Source: Mactra quadrangularis (lineage: Eukaryota > Mollusca > Bivalvia > Venerida > Mactridae). Taken from it: a stretch of DNA of 64,000 bases. The position numbers and the translations under genes were made by a program. Below, one piece after another: positions 50,681 to 63,898 of this stretch. Below the pieces are notes generated by a model. It made no database searches. It saw only the letters and a program-made list of their open reading frames with translations, and was not told where the DNA came from. Numbering within the stretch: the stretch's first letter is position 1; each line of letters starts with the position of its first letter. Location: NCBI GenBank assembly GCA_025267735.1, contig CM046307.1, positions 35,703,231 through 35,767,230 on the forward strand, in the 5' to 3' direction.

Positions 50681-50702
50681 CCGGTTTAGAGGGGTTTTAC
50701 TG
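50681..50702 (-). repeat. Right terminal inverted repeat of the transposon
   Basis: Read inward on the minus strand it begins CAGTAAAACCCC and continues to CTAAACCGG, complementary to the left end. Confidence 0.85.
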
Positions 50703-50704
50703 TA
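50703..50704. repeat. Right TA target-site duplication
   Basis: TA followed by CAACTTCTCTTGAAC, the exact continuation of the interrupted C monomer. Confidence 0.8.
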
Positions 50705-51082
50705 CAACTTCTCTTGAACAACACGCAAGTGGTAGTGACTAAAGTACTGGTTAAATAGAAAAGTGTCCAGGAAAGCGGAGTTAGGTGCACTGGTCACAGC
50801 CAAATAAGTTAAAACAACTGCGTCGACTTGCTCATAACCAGCAGAAAATCATACTCGATACCCTAGAATACGATAAATCAAACACAAGAAATTAACATAC
50901 CTTGGGTCGTCGGTGATCTTTCATTTGGTCGGAAGTCTGTGTCATCTTCTTCGTTCTTCGTTCTTCGTTCTTCTTCTTGGTCTAGAATAGAAAAGTGCGT
51001 AACATAAACAACACCGTAAAACAAACTCGCATTAAGACATAATCAATCATCACAGTGTAAACAAACAGTTCGGCCTTAGCAG

Positions 51083-52185
51083 ATCTCACTTCCTGTCCCC
51101 CACTTAACCAAACTAATCATTGTCATTAGCGCAGTTGGTTTTCCCATCAAGTTTCCACAAGAGGTGGGGTACAGGGGATACTGGTTCGAATCAAGCCCAG
51201 GGCAGGCGGTTATACCCTTACAAATACAAATACAGTACAACCTCTCTAGAACAACACCCAGTGGTAGTGACTAAAGTACTGGTAAAATAAGACAAGTGTC
51301 CAGGAAAGCTGAGTTGGGTGCACTGGTCACTGCAAAATAAGTTGCTCAACTTGCTCGAAACTGGTATAAACACAGCCGATACTTCATCCATCAGAAAATC
51401 ACACTCGATACCCTGGAATACGATAAATCAAACACAAGAAATTAACATACCTTGGGTCATCGGTGATCTCTCATCTGGTCGGAAGTCTGTGTCATCTTTT
51501 TCTTTCTTCTACGCCTAGAAACAGAGAACAAACAAGGTTAGGATAATATAAAAACAGTAGAAAAAAATAATTAAAAAATGGTCATACTTCTCTGTACTAA
51601 GGGGTCCTCTTCAATCTGTCATCTTCTTCGTTCTTCGTTCTTGGTCTAGAATAGAAAAGCGCACAACATAAACAACACCGTAAAACAAACTCACATAAAG
51701 ACATAATCAATCATCACAATAGGTGGGGGTACAGGGGATACTGGTTCGAATCACGCCCAGGGCAGGCGGCTATAACCTTACAAGAAATGGGCGCAACAAA
51801 TACAGTACAACTTCTCTTGAACAACACGCAAGTGGTAGTGACTAAAGTACTGGTTAAATAGAAAAGTGTCCAGGAAAGCGGAGTTAGGTGCACTGGTCAC
51901 AGCCAAATAAGTTAAAACAACTGCGTCGACTTGCTCATAACCAGCAGAAAATCATACTCGATACCCTAGAATACGATAAATCAAACACAAGAAATTAACA
52001 TACCTTGGGTCGTCGGTGATCTTTCATTTGGTCGGAAGTCTGTGTCATCTTCTTCGTTCTTCGTTCTTCGTTCTTCTTCTTGGTCTAGAATAGAAAAGTG
52101 CGTAACATAAACAACACCGTAAAACAAACTCGCATTAAGACATAATCAATCATCACAGTGTAAACAAACAGTTCGGCCTTAGCAG
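51083..52185 (+). repeat. Satellite unit U34 (1103 bp, A plus B/C hybrid)
   Basis: Hybrid monomer 51722-52160 with a normal third heptamer (CGTT), so it lacks the private base of U29 and U31. Confidence 0.93.
51722..52160 (+). repeat. B/C hybrid monomer in U34
   Basis: B-type GGGCAGG and ATGGGCGC on the left, C-type GTCGTCGG, three heptamers, GCGTAAC and GCATTAAG on the right. Confidence 0.83.
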
Positions 52186-53720
52186 ATCTCACTTCCTGTC
52201 CCCCACTTAACCAAACTAATCATTGTCATTAGCGCAGTTGGTTTTCCCATCAAGTTTCCACAAGAGGTGGGGTACAGGGGATACTGGTTCGAATCAAGCC
52301 CAGGGCAGGCGGTTATACCCTTACAAATACAAATACAGTACAACCTCTCTAGAACAACACCCAGTGGTAGTGACTAAAGTACTGGTAAAATAAGACAAGT
52401 GTCCAGGAAAGCTGAGTTGGGTGCACTGGTCACTGCAAAATAAGTTGCTCAACTTGCTCGAAACTGGTATAAACACAGCCGATACTTCATCCATCAGAAA
52501 ATCACACTCGATACCCTGGAATACGATAAATCAAACACAAGAAATTAACATACCTTGGGTCATCGGTGATCTCTCATCTGGTCGGAAGTCTGTGTCATCT
52601 TTTTCTTTCTTCTACGCCTAGAAACAGAGAACAAACAAGGTTAGGATAATATAAAAACAGTAGAAAAAAATAATTAAAAAATGGTCATACTTCTCTGTAC
52701 TAAGGGGTCCTCTTCAATCTGTCATCTTCTTCGTTCTTCGTTCTTGGTCTAGAATAGAAAAGCGCACAACATAAACAACACCGTAAAACAAACTCACATA
52801 AAGACATAATCAATCATCACAATAGGTGGGGGTACAGGGGATACTGGTTCGAATCACGCCCAGGGCAGGCGGCTATAACCTTACAAGAAATGGGCGCAAC
52901 AAATACAGTACAACTTCTCTTGAACAACACGCAAGTGGTAGTGACTAAAGTACTGGTTAAATAGAAAAGTGTCCAGGAAAGCGGAGTTAGGTGCACTGGT
53001 CACAGCCAAATAAGTTAAAACAACTGCGTCGACTTGCTCATAACCAGCAGAAAATCATACTCGATACCCTAGAATACGATAAATCAAACACAAGAAATTA
53101 ACATACCTTGGGTCATCGGTGATCTTTCATTTGGTCGGAAGTCTGTGTCATCTTCTTCGTTCTTCGTTCTTCTTCTTGGTCTAGAATAGAAAAGTGCGCA
53201 ACATAAACAACACCGTAAAACAAACTCGCACTAAGACATAATCAATCATCACAATGGGTGGGGGTACAGGGGATACTGGTTCGAATCACGCCCAGGCCAG
53301 GCGGCTATAACCTTACAAGAAATTGGCGCAACAAATACAGTACAACTTCTCTTGAACAACACGCAAGTGGTAGTGACTAAAGTACTGGTTAAATAGAAAA
53401 GTGTCCAGGAAAGCGGAGTTAGGTGCACTGGTCACAGCCAAATAAGTTAAAACAACTGCGTCGACTTGCTCATAACCAGCAGAAAATCATACTCGATACC
53501 CTAGAATACGATAAATCAAACACAAGAAATTAACATACCTTGGGTCGTCGGTGATCTTTCATTTGGTCGGAAGTCTGTGTCATCTTCTTCGTTCTTCGTT
53601 CTTCGTTCTTCTTCTTGGTCTAGAATAGAAAAGTGCGTAACATAAACAACACCGTAAAACAAACTCGCATTAAGACATAATCAATCATCACAGTGTAAAC
53701 AAACAGTTCGGCCTTAGCAG
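52186..53720 (+). repeat. Satellite unit U35 (1535 bp, standard)
   Basis: Standard leader-A-B-C; C of GCGTAAC type. Confidence 0.94.
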
Positions 53721-55255
53721 ATCTCACTTCCTGTCCCCCACTTAACCAAACTAATCATTGTCATTAGCGCAGTTGGTTTTCCCATCAAGTTTCCACAAGA
53801 GGTGGGGTACAGGGGATACTGGTTCGAATCAAGCCCAGGGCAGGCGGTTATACCCTTACAAATACAAATACAGTACAACCTCTCTAGAACAACACCCAGT
53901 GGTAGTGACTAAAGTACTGGTAAAATAAGACAAGTGTCCAGGAAAGCTGAGTTGGGTGCACTGGTCACTGCAAAATAAGTTGCTCAACTTGCTCGAAACT
54001 GGTATAAACACAGCCGATACTTCATCCATCAGAAAATCACACTCGATACCCTGGAATACGATAAATCAAACACAAGAAATTAACATACCTTGGGTCATCG
54101 GTGATCTCTCATCTGGTCGGAAGTCTGTGTCATCTTTTTCTTTCTTCTACGCCTAGAAACAGAGAACAAACAAGGTTAGGATAATATAAAAACAGTAGAA
54201 AAAAATAATTAAAAAATGGTCATACTTCTCTGTACTAAGGGGTCCTCTTCAATCTGTCATCTTCTTCGTTCTTCGTTCTTGGTCTAGAATAGAAAAGCGC
54301 ACAACATAAACAACACCGTAAAACAAACTCACATAAAGACATAATCAATCATCACAATAGGTGGGGGTACAGGGGATACTGGTTCGAATCACGCCCAGGG
54401 CAGGCGGCTATAACCTTACAAGAAATGGGCGCAACAAATACAGTACAACTTCTCTTGAACAACACGCAAGTGGTAGTGACTAAAGTACTGGTTAAATAGA
54501 AAAGTGTCCAGGAAAGCGGAGTTAGGTGCACTGGTCACAGCCAAATAAGTTAAAACAACTGCGTCGACTTGCTCATAACCAGCAGAAAATCATACTCGAT
54601 ACCCTAGAATACGATAAATCAAACACAAGAAATTAACATACCTTGGGTCATCGGTGATCTTTCATTTGGTCGGAAGTCTGTGTCATCTTCTTCGTTCTTC
54701 GTTCTTCTTCTTGGTCTAGAATAGAAAAGTGCGCAACATAAACAACACCGTAAAACAAACTCGCACTAAGACATAATCAATCATCACAATGGGTGGGGGT
54801 ACAGGGGATACTGGTTCGAATCACGCCCAGGCCAGGCGGCTATAACCTTACAAGAAATTGGCGCAACAAATACAGTACAACTTCTCTTGAACAACACGCA
54901 AGTGGTAGTGACTAAAGTACTGGTTAAATAGAAAAGTGTCCAGGAAAGCGGAGTTAGGTGCACTGGTCACAGCCAAATAAGTTAAAACAACTGCGTCGAC
55001 TTGCTCATAACCAGCAGAAAATCATACTCGATACCCTAGAATACGATAAATCAAACACAAGAAATTAACATACCTTGGGTCGTCGGTGATCTTTCATTTG
55101 GTCGGAAGTCTGTGTCATCTTCTTCGTTCTTCGTTCTTCGTTCTTCTTCTTGGTCTAGAATAGAAAAGTGCGTAACATAAACAACACCGTAAAACAAACT
55201 CGCATTAAGACATAATCAATCATCACAGTGTAAACAAACAGTTCGGCCTTAGCAG
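53721..55255 (+). repeat. Satellite unit U36 (1535 bp, standard)
   Basis: Standard leader-A-B-C; C of GCGTAAC type. Confidence 0.94.
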
Positions 55256-56790
55256 ATCTCACTTCCTGTCCCCCACTTAACCAAACTAATCATTGTCATT
55301 AGCGCAGTTGGTTTTCCCATCAAGTTTCCACAAGAGGTGGGGTACAGGGGATACTGGTTCGAATCAAGCCCAGGGCAGGCGGTTATACCCTTACAAATAC
55401 AAATACAGTACAACCTCTCTAGAACAACACCCAGTGGTAGTGACTAAAGTACTGGTAAAATAAGACAAGTGTCCAGGAAAGCTGAGTTGGGTGCACTGGT
55501 CACTGCAAAATAAGTTGCTCAACTTGCTCGAAACTGGTATAAACACAGCCGATACTTCATCCATCAGAAAATCACACTCGATACCCTGGAATACGATAAA
55601 TCAAACACAAGAAATTAACATACCTTGGGTCATCGGTGATCTCTCATCTGGTCGGAAGTCTGTGTCATCTTTTTCTTTCTTCTACGCCTAGAAACAGAGA
55701 ACAAACAAGGTTAGGATAATATAAAAACAGTAGAAAAAAATAATTAAAAAATGGTCATACTTCTCTGTACTAAGGGGTCCTCTTCAATCTGTCATCTTCT
55801 TCGTTCTTCGTTCTTGGTCTAGAATAGAAAAGCGCACAACATAAACAACACCGTAAAACAAACTCACATAAAGACATAATCAATCATCACAATAGGTGGG
55901 GGTACAGGGGATACTGGTTCGAATCACGCCCAGGGCAGGCGGCTATAACCTTACAAGAAATGGGCGCAACAAATACAGTACAACTTCTCTTGAACAACAC
56001 GCAAGTGGTAGTGACTAAAGTACTGGTTAAATAGAAAAGTGTCCAGGAAAGCGGAGTTAGGTGCACTGGTCACAGCCAAATAAGTTAAAACAACTGCGTC
56101 GACTTGCTCATAACCAGCAGAAAATCATACTCGATACCCTAGAATACGATAAATCAAACACAAGAAATTAACATACCTTGGGTCATCGGTGATCTTTCAT
56201 TTGGTCGGAAGTCTGTGTCATCTTCTTCGTTCTTCGTTCTTCTTCTTGGTCTAGAATAGAAAAGTGCGCAACATAAACAACACCGTAAAACAAACTCGCA
56301 CTAAGACATAATCAATCATCACAATGGGTGGGGGTACAGGGGATACTGGTTCGAATCACGCCCAGGCCAGGCGGCTATAACCTTACAAGAAATTGGCGCA
56401 ACAAATACAGTACAACTTCTCTTGAACAACACGCAAGTGGTAGTGACTAAAGTACTGGTTAAATAGAAAAGTGTCCAGGAAAGCGGAGTTAGGTGCACTG
56501 GTCACAGCCAAATAAGTTAAAACAACTGCGTCGACTTGCTCATAACCAGCAGAAAATCATACTCGATACCCTAGAATACGATAAATCAAACACAAGAAAT
56601 TAACATACCTTGGGTCGTCGGTGATCTTTCATTTGGTCGGAAGTCTGTGTCATCTTCTTCGTTCTTCGTTCTTCGTTCTTCTTCTTGGTCTAGAATAGAA
56701 AAGTGCGTAACATAAACAACACCGTAAAACAAACTCGCATTAAGACATAATCAATCATCACAGTGTAAACAAACAGTTCGGCCTTAGCAG
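55256..56790 (+). repeat. Satellite unit U37 (1535 bp, standard)
   Basis: Standard leader-A-B-C; C of GCGTAAC type. Confidence 0.94.
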
Positions 56791-58318
56791 ATCTCACTTC
56801 CTGTCCCCCACTTAACCAAACTAATCATTGTCATTAGCGCAGTTGGTTTTCCCATCAAGTTTCCACAAGAGGTGGGGTACAGGGGATACTGGTTCGAATC
56901 AAGCCCAGGGCAGGCGGTTATACCCTTACAAATACAAATACAGTACAACCTCTCTAGAACAACACCCAGTGGTAGTGACTAAAGTACTGGTAAAATAAGA
57001 CAAGTGTCCAGGAAAGCTGAGTTGGGTGCACTGGTCACTGCAAAATAAGTTGCTCAACTTGCTCGAAACTGGTATAAACACAGCCGATACTTCATCCATC
57101 AGAAAATCACACTCGATACCCTGGAATACGATAAATCAAACACAAGAAATTAACATACCTTGGGTCATCGGTGATCTCTCATCTGGTCGGAAGTCTGTGT
57201 CATCTTTTTCTTTCTTCTACGCCTAGAAACAGAGAACAAACAAGGTTAGGATAATATAAAAACAGTAGAAAAAAATAATTAAAAAATGGTCATACTTCTC
57301 TGTACTAAGGGGTCCTCTTCAATCTGTCATCTTCTTCGTTCTTCGTTCTTGGTCTAGAATAGAAAAGCGCACAACATAAACAACACCGTAAAACAAACTC
57401 ACATAAAGACATAATCAATCATCACAATAGGTGGGGGTACAGGGGATACTGGTTCGAATCACGCCCAGGGCAGGCGGCTATAACCTTACAAGAAATGGGC
57501 GCAACAAATACAGTACAACTTCTCTTGAACAACACGCAAGTGGTAGTGACTAAAGTACTGGTTAAATAGAAAAGTGTCCAGGAAAGCGGAGTTAGGTGCA
57601 CTGGTCACAGCCAAATAAGTTAAAACAACTGCGTCGACTTGCTCATAACCAGCAGAAAATCATACTCGATACCCTAGAATACGATAAATCAAACACAAGA
57701 AATTAACATACCTTGGGTCATCGGTGATCTTTCATTTGGTCGGAAGTCTGTGTCATCTTCTTCGTTCTTCGTTCTTCTTCTTGGTCTAGAATAGAAAAGT
57801 GCGCAACATAAACAACACCGTAAAACAAACTCGCACTAAGACATAATCAATCATCACAATGGGTGGGGGTACAGGGGATACTGGTTCGAATCACGCCCAG
57901 GCCAGGCGGCTATAACCTTACAAGAAATTGGCGCAACAAATACAGTACAACTTCTCTTGAACAACACGCAAGTGGTAGTGACTAAAGTACTGGTTAAATA
58001 GAAAAGTGTCCAGGAAAGCGGAGTTAGGTGCACTGGTCACAGCCAAATAAGTTAAAACAACTGCGTCGACTTGCTCATAACCAGCAGAAAATCATACTCG
58101 ATACCCTAGAATACGATAAATCAAACACAAGAAATTAACATACCTTGGGTCGTCGGTGATCTTTCATTTGGTCGGAAGTCTGTGTCATCTTCTTCGTTCT
58201 TCGTTCTTCTTCTTGGTCTAGAATAGAAAAGTGCGTAACATAAACAACACCGTAAAACAAACTCGCATTAAGACATAATCAATCATCACAGTGTAAACAA
58301 ACAGTTCGGCCTTAGCAG
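56791..58318 (+). repeat. Satellite unit U38 (1528 bp)
   Basis: Standard order; C has two heptamers and is the last of the GCGTAAC type. Confidence 0.94.
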
Positions 58319-59846
58319 ATCTCACTTCCTGTCCCCCACTTAACCAAACTAATCATTGTCATTAGCGCAGTTGGTTTTCCCATCAAGTTTCCACAAGAGG
58401 TGGGGTACAGGGGATACTGGTTCGAATCAAGCCCAGGGCAGGCGGTTATACCCTTACAAATACAAATACAGTACAACCTCTCTAGAACAACACCCAGTGG
58501 TAGTGACTAAAGTACTGGTAAAATAAGACAAGTGTCCAGGAAAGCTGAGTTGGGTGCACTGGTCACTGCAAAATAAGTTGCTCAACTTGCTCGAAACTGG
58601 TATAAACACAGCCGATACTTCATCCATCAGAAAATCACACTCGATACCCTGGAATACGATAAATCAAACACAAGAAATTAACATACCTTGGGTCATCGGT
58701 GATCTCTCATCTGGTCGGAAGTCTGTGTCATCTTTTTCTTTCTTCTACGCCTAGAAACAGAGAACAAACAAGGTTAGGATAATATAAAAACAGTAGAAAA
58801 AAATAATTAAAAAATGGTCATACTTCTCTGTACTAAGGGGTCCTCTTCAATCTGTCATCTTCTTCGTTCTTCGTTCTTGGTCTAGAATAGAAAAGCGCAC
58901 AACATAAACAACACCGTAAAACAAACTCACATAAAGACATAATCAATCATCACAATAGGTGGGGGTACAGGGGATACTGGTTCGAATCACGCCCAGGGCA
59001 GGCGGCTATAACCTTACAAGAAATGGGCGCAACAAATACAGTACAACTTCTCTTGAACAACACGCAAGTGGTAGTGACTAAAGTACTGGTTAAATAGAAA
59101 AGTGTCCAGGAAAGCGGAGTTAGGTGCACTGGTCACAGCCAAATAAGTTAAAACAACTGCGTCGACTTGCTCATAACCAGCAGAAAATCATACTCGATAC
59201 CCTAGAATACGATAAATCAAACACAAGAAATTAACATACCTTGGGTCATCGGTGATCTTTCATTTGGTTGGAAGTCTGTGTCATCTTCTTCGTTCTTCGT
59301 TCTTCTTCTTGGTCTAGAATAGAAAAGTGCGCAACATAAACAACACCGTAAAACAAACTCGCACTAAGACATAATCAATCATCACAATGGGTGGGGGTAC
59401 AGGGGATACTGGTTCGAATCACGCCCAGGCCAGGCGGCTATAACCTTACAAGAAATTGGCGCAACAAATACAGTACAACTTCTCTTGAACAACACGCAAG
59501 TGGTAGTGACTAAAGTACTGGTTAAATAGAAAAGTGTCCAGGAAAGCGGAGTTAGGTGCACTGGTCACAGCCAAATAAGTTAAAACAACTGCGTCGACTT
59601 GCTCATAACCAGCAGAAAATCATACTCGATACCCTAGAATACGATAAATCAAACACAAGAAATTAACATACCTTGGGTCGTCGGTGATCTTTCATTTGGT
59701 CGGAAGTCTGTGTCATCTTCTTCGTTCTTCGTTCTTCTTCTTGGTCTAGAATAGAAAAGTGCGTGACATAAACAACACCGTAAAACAAACTCGCATTAAG
59801 ACATAATCAATCATCACAGTGTAAACAAACAGTTCGGCCTTAGCAG
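58319..59846 (+). repeat. Satellite unit U39 (1528 bp)
   Basis: Standard order; private T at 59269 in B (TTGGTTGGAAG). C has two heptamers and returns to the GCGTGAC type seen at the left end of the window. Confidence 0.94.
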
Positions 59847-61381
59847 ATCTCACTTCCTGTCCCCCACTTAACCAAACTAATCATTGTCATTAGCGCAGTT
59901 GGTTTTCCCATCAAGTTTCCACAAGAGGTGGGGTACAGGGGATACTGGTTCGAATCAAGCCCAGGGCAGGCGGTTATACCCTTACAAATACAAATACAGT
60001 ACAACCTCTCTAGAACAACACCCAGTGGTAGTGACTAAAGTACTGGTAAAATAAGACAAGTGTCCAGGAAAGCTGAGTTGGGTGCACTGGTCACTGCAAA
60101 ATAAGTTGCTCAACTTGCTCGAAACTGGTATAAACACAGCCGATACTTCATCCATCAGAAAATCACACTCGATACCCTGGAATACGATAAATCAAACACA
60201 AGAAATTAACATACCTTGGGTCATCGGTGATCTCTCATCTGGTCGGAAGTCTGTGTCATCTTTTTCTTTCTTCTACGCCTAGAAACAGAGAACAAACAAG
60301 GTTAGGATAATATAAAAACAGTAGAAAAAAATAATTAAAAAATGGTCATACTTCTCTGTACTAAGGGGTCCTCTTCAATCTGTCATCTTCTTCGTTCTTC
60401 GTTCTTGGTCTAGAATAGAAAAGCGCACAACATAAACAACACCGTAAAACAAACTCACATAAAGACATAATCAATCATCACAATAGGTGGGGGTACAGGG
60501 GATACTGGTTCGAATCACGCCCAGGGCAGGCGGCTATAACCTTACAAGAAATGGGCGCAACAAATACAGTACAACTTCTCTTGAACAACACGCAAGTGGT
60601 AGTGACTAAAGTACTGGTTAAATAGAAAAGTGTCCAGGAAAGCGGAGTTAGGTGCACTGGTCACAGCCAAATAAGTTAAAACAACTGCGTCGACTTGCTC
60701 ATAACCAGCAGAAAATCATACTCGATACCCTAGAATACGATAAATCAAACACAAGAAATTAACATACCTTGGGTCATCGGTGATCTTTCATTTGGTCGGA
60801 AGTCTGTGTCATCTTCTTCGTTCTTCGTTCTTCTTCTTGGTCTAGAATAGAAAAGTGCGCAACATAAACAACACCGTAAAACAAACTCGCACTAAGACAT
60901 AATCAATCATCACAATGGGTGGGGGTACAGGGGATACTGGTTCGAATCACGCCCAGGCCAGGCGGCTATAACCTTACAAGAAATTGGCGCAACAAATACA
61001 GTACAACTTCTCTTGAACAACACGCAAGTGGTAGTGACTAAAGTACTGGTTAAATAGAAAAGTGTCCAGGAAAGCGGAGTTAGGTGCACTGGTCACAGCC
61101 AAATAAGTTAAAACAACTGCGTCGACTTGCTCATAACCAGCAGAAAATCATACTCGATACCCTAGAATACGATAAATCAAACACAAGAAATTAACATACC
61201 TTGGGTCGTCGGTGATCTTTCATTTGGTCGGAAGTCTGTGTCATCTTCTTCGTTCTTCGTTCTTCGTTCTTCTTCTTGGTCTAGAATAGAAAAGTGCGTG
61301 ACATAAACAACACCGTAAAACAAACTCGCATTAAGACATAATCAATCATCACAGTGTAAACAAACAGTTCGGCCTTAGCAG
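59847..61381 (+). repeat. Satellite unit U40 (1535 bp, standard)
   Basis: Standard leader-A-B-C; C of GCGTGAC type. Confidence 0.94.
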
Positions 61382-62916
61382 ATCTCACTTCCTGTCCCCC
61401 ACTTAACCAAACTAATCATTGTCATTAGCGCAGTTGGTTTTCCCATCAAGTTTCCACAAGAGGTGGGGTACAGGGGATACTGGTTCGAATCAAGCCCAGG
61501 GCAGGCGGTTATACCCTTACAAATACAAATACAGTACAACCTCTCTAGAACAACACCCAGTGGTAGTGACTAAAGTACTGGTAAAATAAGACAAGTGTCC
61601 AGGAAAGCTGAGTTGGGTGCACTGGTCACTGCAAAATAAGTTGCTCAACTTGCTCGAAACTGGTATAAACACAGCCGATACTTCATCCATCAGAAAATCA
61701 CACTCGATACCCTGGAATACGATAAATCAAACACAAGAAATTAACATACCTTGGGTCATCGGTGATCTCTCATCTGGTCGGAAGTCTGTGTCATCTTTTT
61801 CTTTCTTCTACGCCTAGAAACAGAGAACAAACAAGGTTAGGATAATATAAAAACAGTAGAAAAAAATAATTAAAAAATGGTCATACTTCTCTGTACTAAG
61901 GGGTCCTCTTCAATCTGTCATCTTCTTCGTTCTTCGTTCTTGGTCTAGAATAGAAAAGCGCACAACATAAACAACACCGTAAAACAAACTCACATAAAGA
62001 CATAATCAATCATCACAATAGGTGGGGGTACAGGGGATACTGGTTCGAATCACGCCCAGGGCAGGCGGCTATAACCTTACAAGAAATGGGCGCAACAAAT
62101 ACAGTACAACTTCTCTTGAACAACACGCAAGTGGTAGTGACTAAAGTACTGGTTAAATAGAAAAGTGTCCAGGAAAGCGGAGTTAGGTGCACTGGTCACA
62201 GCCAAATAAGTTAAAACAACTGCGTCGACTTGCTCATAACCAGCAGAAAATCATACTCGATACCCTAGAATACGATAAATCAAACACAAGAAATTAACAT
62301 ACCTTGGGTCATCGGTGATCTTTCATTTGGTCGGAAGTCTGTGTCATCTTCTTCGTTCTTCGTTCTTCTTCTTGGTCTAGAATAGAAAAGTGCGCAACAT
62401 AAACAACACCGTAAAACAAACTCGCACTAAGACATAATCAATCATCACAATGGGTGGGGGTACAGGGGATACTGGTTCGAATCACGCCCAGGCCAGGCGG
62501 CTATAACCTTACAAGAAATTGGCGCAACAAATACAGTACAACTTCTCTTGAACAACACGCAAGTGGTAGTGACTAAAGTACTGGTTAAATAGAAAAGTGT
62601 CCAGGAAAGCGGAGTTAGGTGCACTGGTCACAGCCAAATAAGTTAAAACAACTGCGTCGACTTGCTCATAACCAGCAGAAAATCATACTCGATACCCTAG
62701 AATACGATAAATCAAACACAAGAAATTAACATACCTTGGGTCGTCGGTGATCTTTCATTTGGTCGGAAGTCTGTGTCATCTTCTTCGTTCTTCGTTCTTC
62801 GTTCTTCTTCTTGGTCTAGAATAGAAAAGTGCGTGACATAAACAACACCGTAAAACAAACTCGCATTAAGACATAATCAATCATCACAGTGTAAACAAAC
62901 AGTTCGGCCTTAGCAG
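61382..62916 (+). repeat. Satellite unit U41 (1535 bp, standard)
   Basis: Standard leader-A-B-C; C of GCGTGAC type. Confidence 0.94.
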
Positions 62917-63898
62917 ATCTCACTTCCTGTCCCCCACTTAACCAAACTAATCATTGTCATTAGCGCAGTTGGTTTTCCCATCAAGTTTCCACAAGAGGTG
63001 GGGTACAGGGGATACTGGTTCGAATCAAGCCCAGGGCAGGCGGTTATACCCTTACAAATACAAATACAGTACAACCTCTCTAGAACAACACCCAGTGGTA
63101 GTGACTAAAGTACTGGTAAAATAAGACAAGTGTCCAGGAAAGCTGAGTTGGGTGCACTGGTCACTGCAAAATAAGTTGCTCAACTTGCTCGAAACTGGTA
63201 TAAACACAGCCGATACTTCATCCATCAGAAAATCACACTCGATACCCTGGAATACGATAAATCAAACACAAGAAATTAACATACCTTGGGTCATCGGTGA
63301 TCTTTCATTTGGTCGGAAGTCTGTGTCATCTTCTTCGTTCTTCGTTCTTCTTCTTGGTCTAGAATAGAAAAGTGCGCAACATAAACAACACCGTAAAACA
63401 AACTCGCACTAAGACATAATCAATCATCACAATGGGTGGGGGTACAGGGGATACTGGTTCGAATCACGCCCAGGCCAGGCGGCTATAACCTTACAAGAAA
63501 TTGGCGCAACAAATACAGTACAACTTCTCTTGAACAACACGCAAGTGGTAGTGACTAAAGTACTGGTTAAATAGAAAAGTGTCCAGGAAAGCGGAGTTAG
63601 GTGCACTGGTCACAGCCAAATAAGTTAAAACAACTGCGTCGACTTGCTCATAACCAGCAGAAAATCATACTCGATACCCTAGAATACGATAAATCAAACA
63701 CAAGAAATTAACATACCTTGGGTCGTCGGTGATCTTTCATTTGGTCGGAAGTCTGTGTCATCTTCTTCGTTCTTCGTTCTTCGTTCTTCTTCTTGGTCTA
63801 GAATAGAAAAGTGCGTGACATAAACAACACCGTAAAACAAACTCGCATTAAGACATAATCAATCATCACAGTGTAAACAAACAGTTCGGCCTTAGCAG
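62917..63898 (+). repeat. Satellite unit U42 (982 bp, A/B fusion plus C)
   Basis: The A monomer runs normally to about 63300, then continues as the end of B (CTTTCATTTGG, two heptamers, GCGCAAC, GCACTAAG). C follows at 63435-63873. Exactly 553 bp are missing, the distance between the homologous GTGATCT sites of A and B (381 and 934 in U1). The A-specific T5 run, A-rich stretch and A' cassette are lost. Confidence 0.92.

Larger units (their letters stand above)
49373..50702. mobile_element. Non-autonomous Tc1/mariner-type (pogo/Tigger-like) DNA transposon, 1,330 bp
   Basis: The element interrupts the C monomer of U33. The ends are inverted repeats of about 22 bp sharing AACCCCTCTAAACCGG, with three mismatches nearer the tips. 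The outermost bases are CA...TG, and the right end read inward begins CAGT. It is flanked by TA on both sides, and the empty site is visible in all other C monomers. TA duplication and CAGT ends fit pogo/Tigger relatives of Tc1/mariner. No open frame of transposase length and no DDE-domain or helix-turn-helix motif is visible. The interior is AT-rich with many stops, so this is an internally deleted or MITE-like copy dependent on a transposase made elsewhere. Insertion postdates the local repeat expansion, as no other unit carries it. A 5 bp TACAA duplication is a less likely reading, because it breaks the terminal pairing. Confidence 0.85.
48216..51082 (+). repeat. Satellite unit U33 (1535 bp plus 1,332 bp insertion)
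   Basis: Leader-A-B are standard. C starts at 49287 and is split after 86 bp by the transposon (49373-50702 plus a duplicated TA). It resumes at 50703 and ends at 51057 as a normal three-heptamer GCGTAAC C. Removing the element and one TA restores the standard unit exactly. Confidence 0.94.

Noticed and set aside
49376..50707. Alternative 5 bp TACAA target duplication for the transposon
   Set aside because: It would remove CA from the left end and break the CA...TG symmetry; TA duplication gives better terminal pairing.
50606..50803. 65-codon minus-strand open frame across the right end of the transposon
   Set aside because: It runs from satellite sequence into the inverted repeat, so it is a chance product of the insertion.
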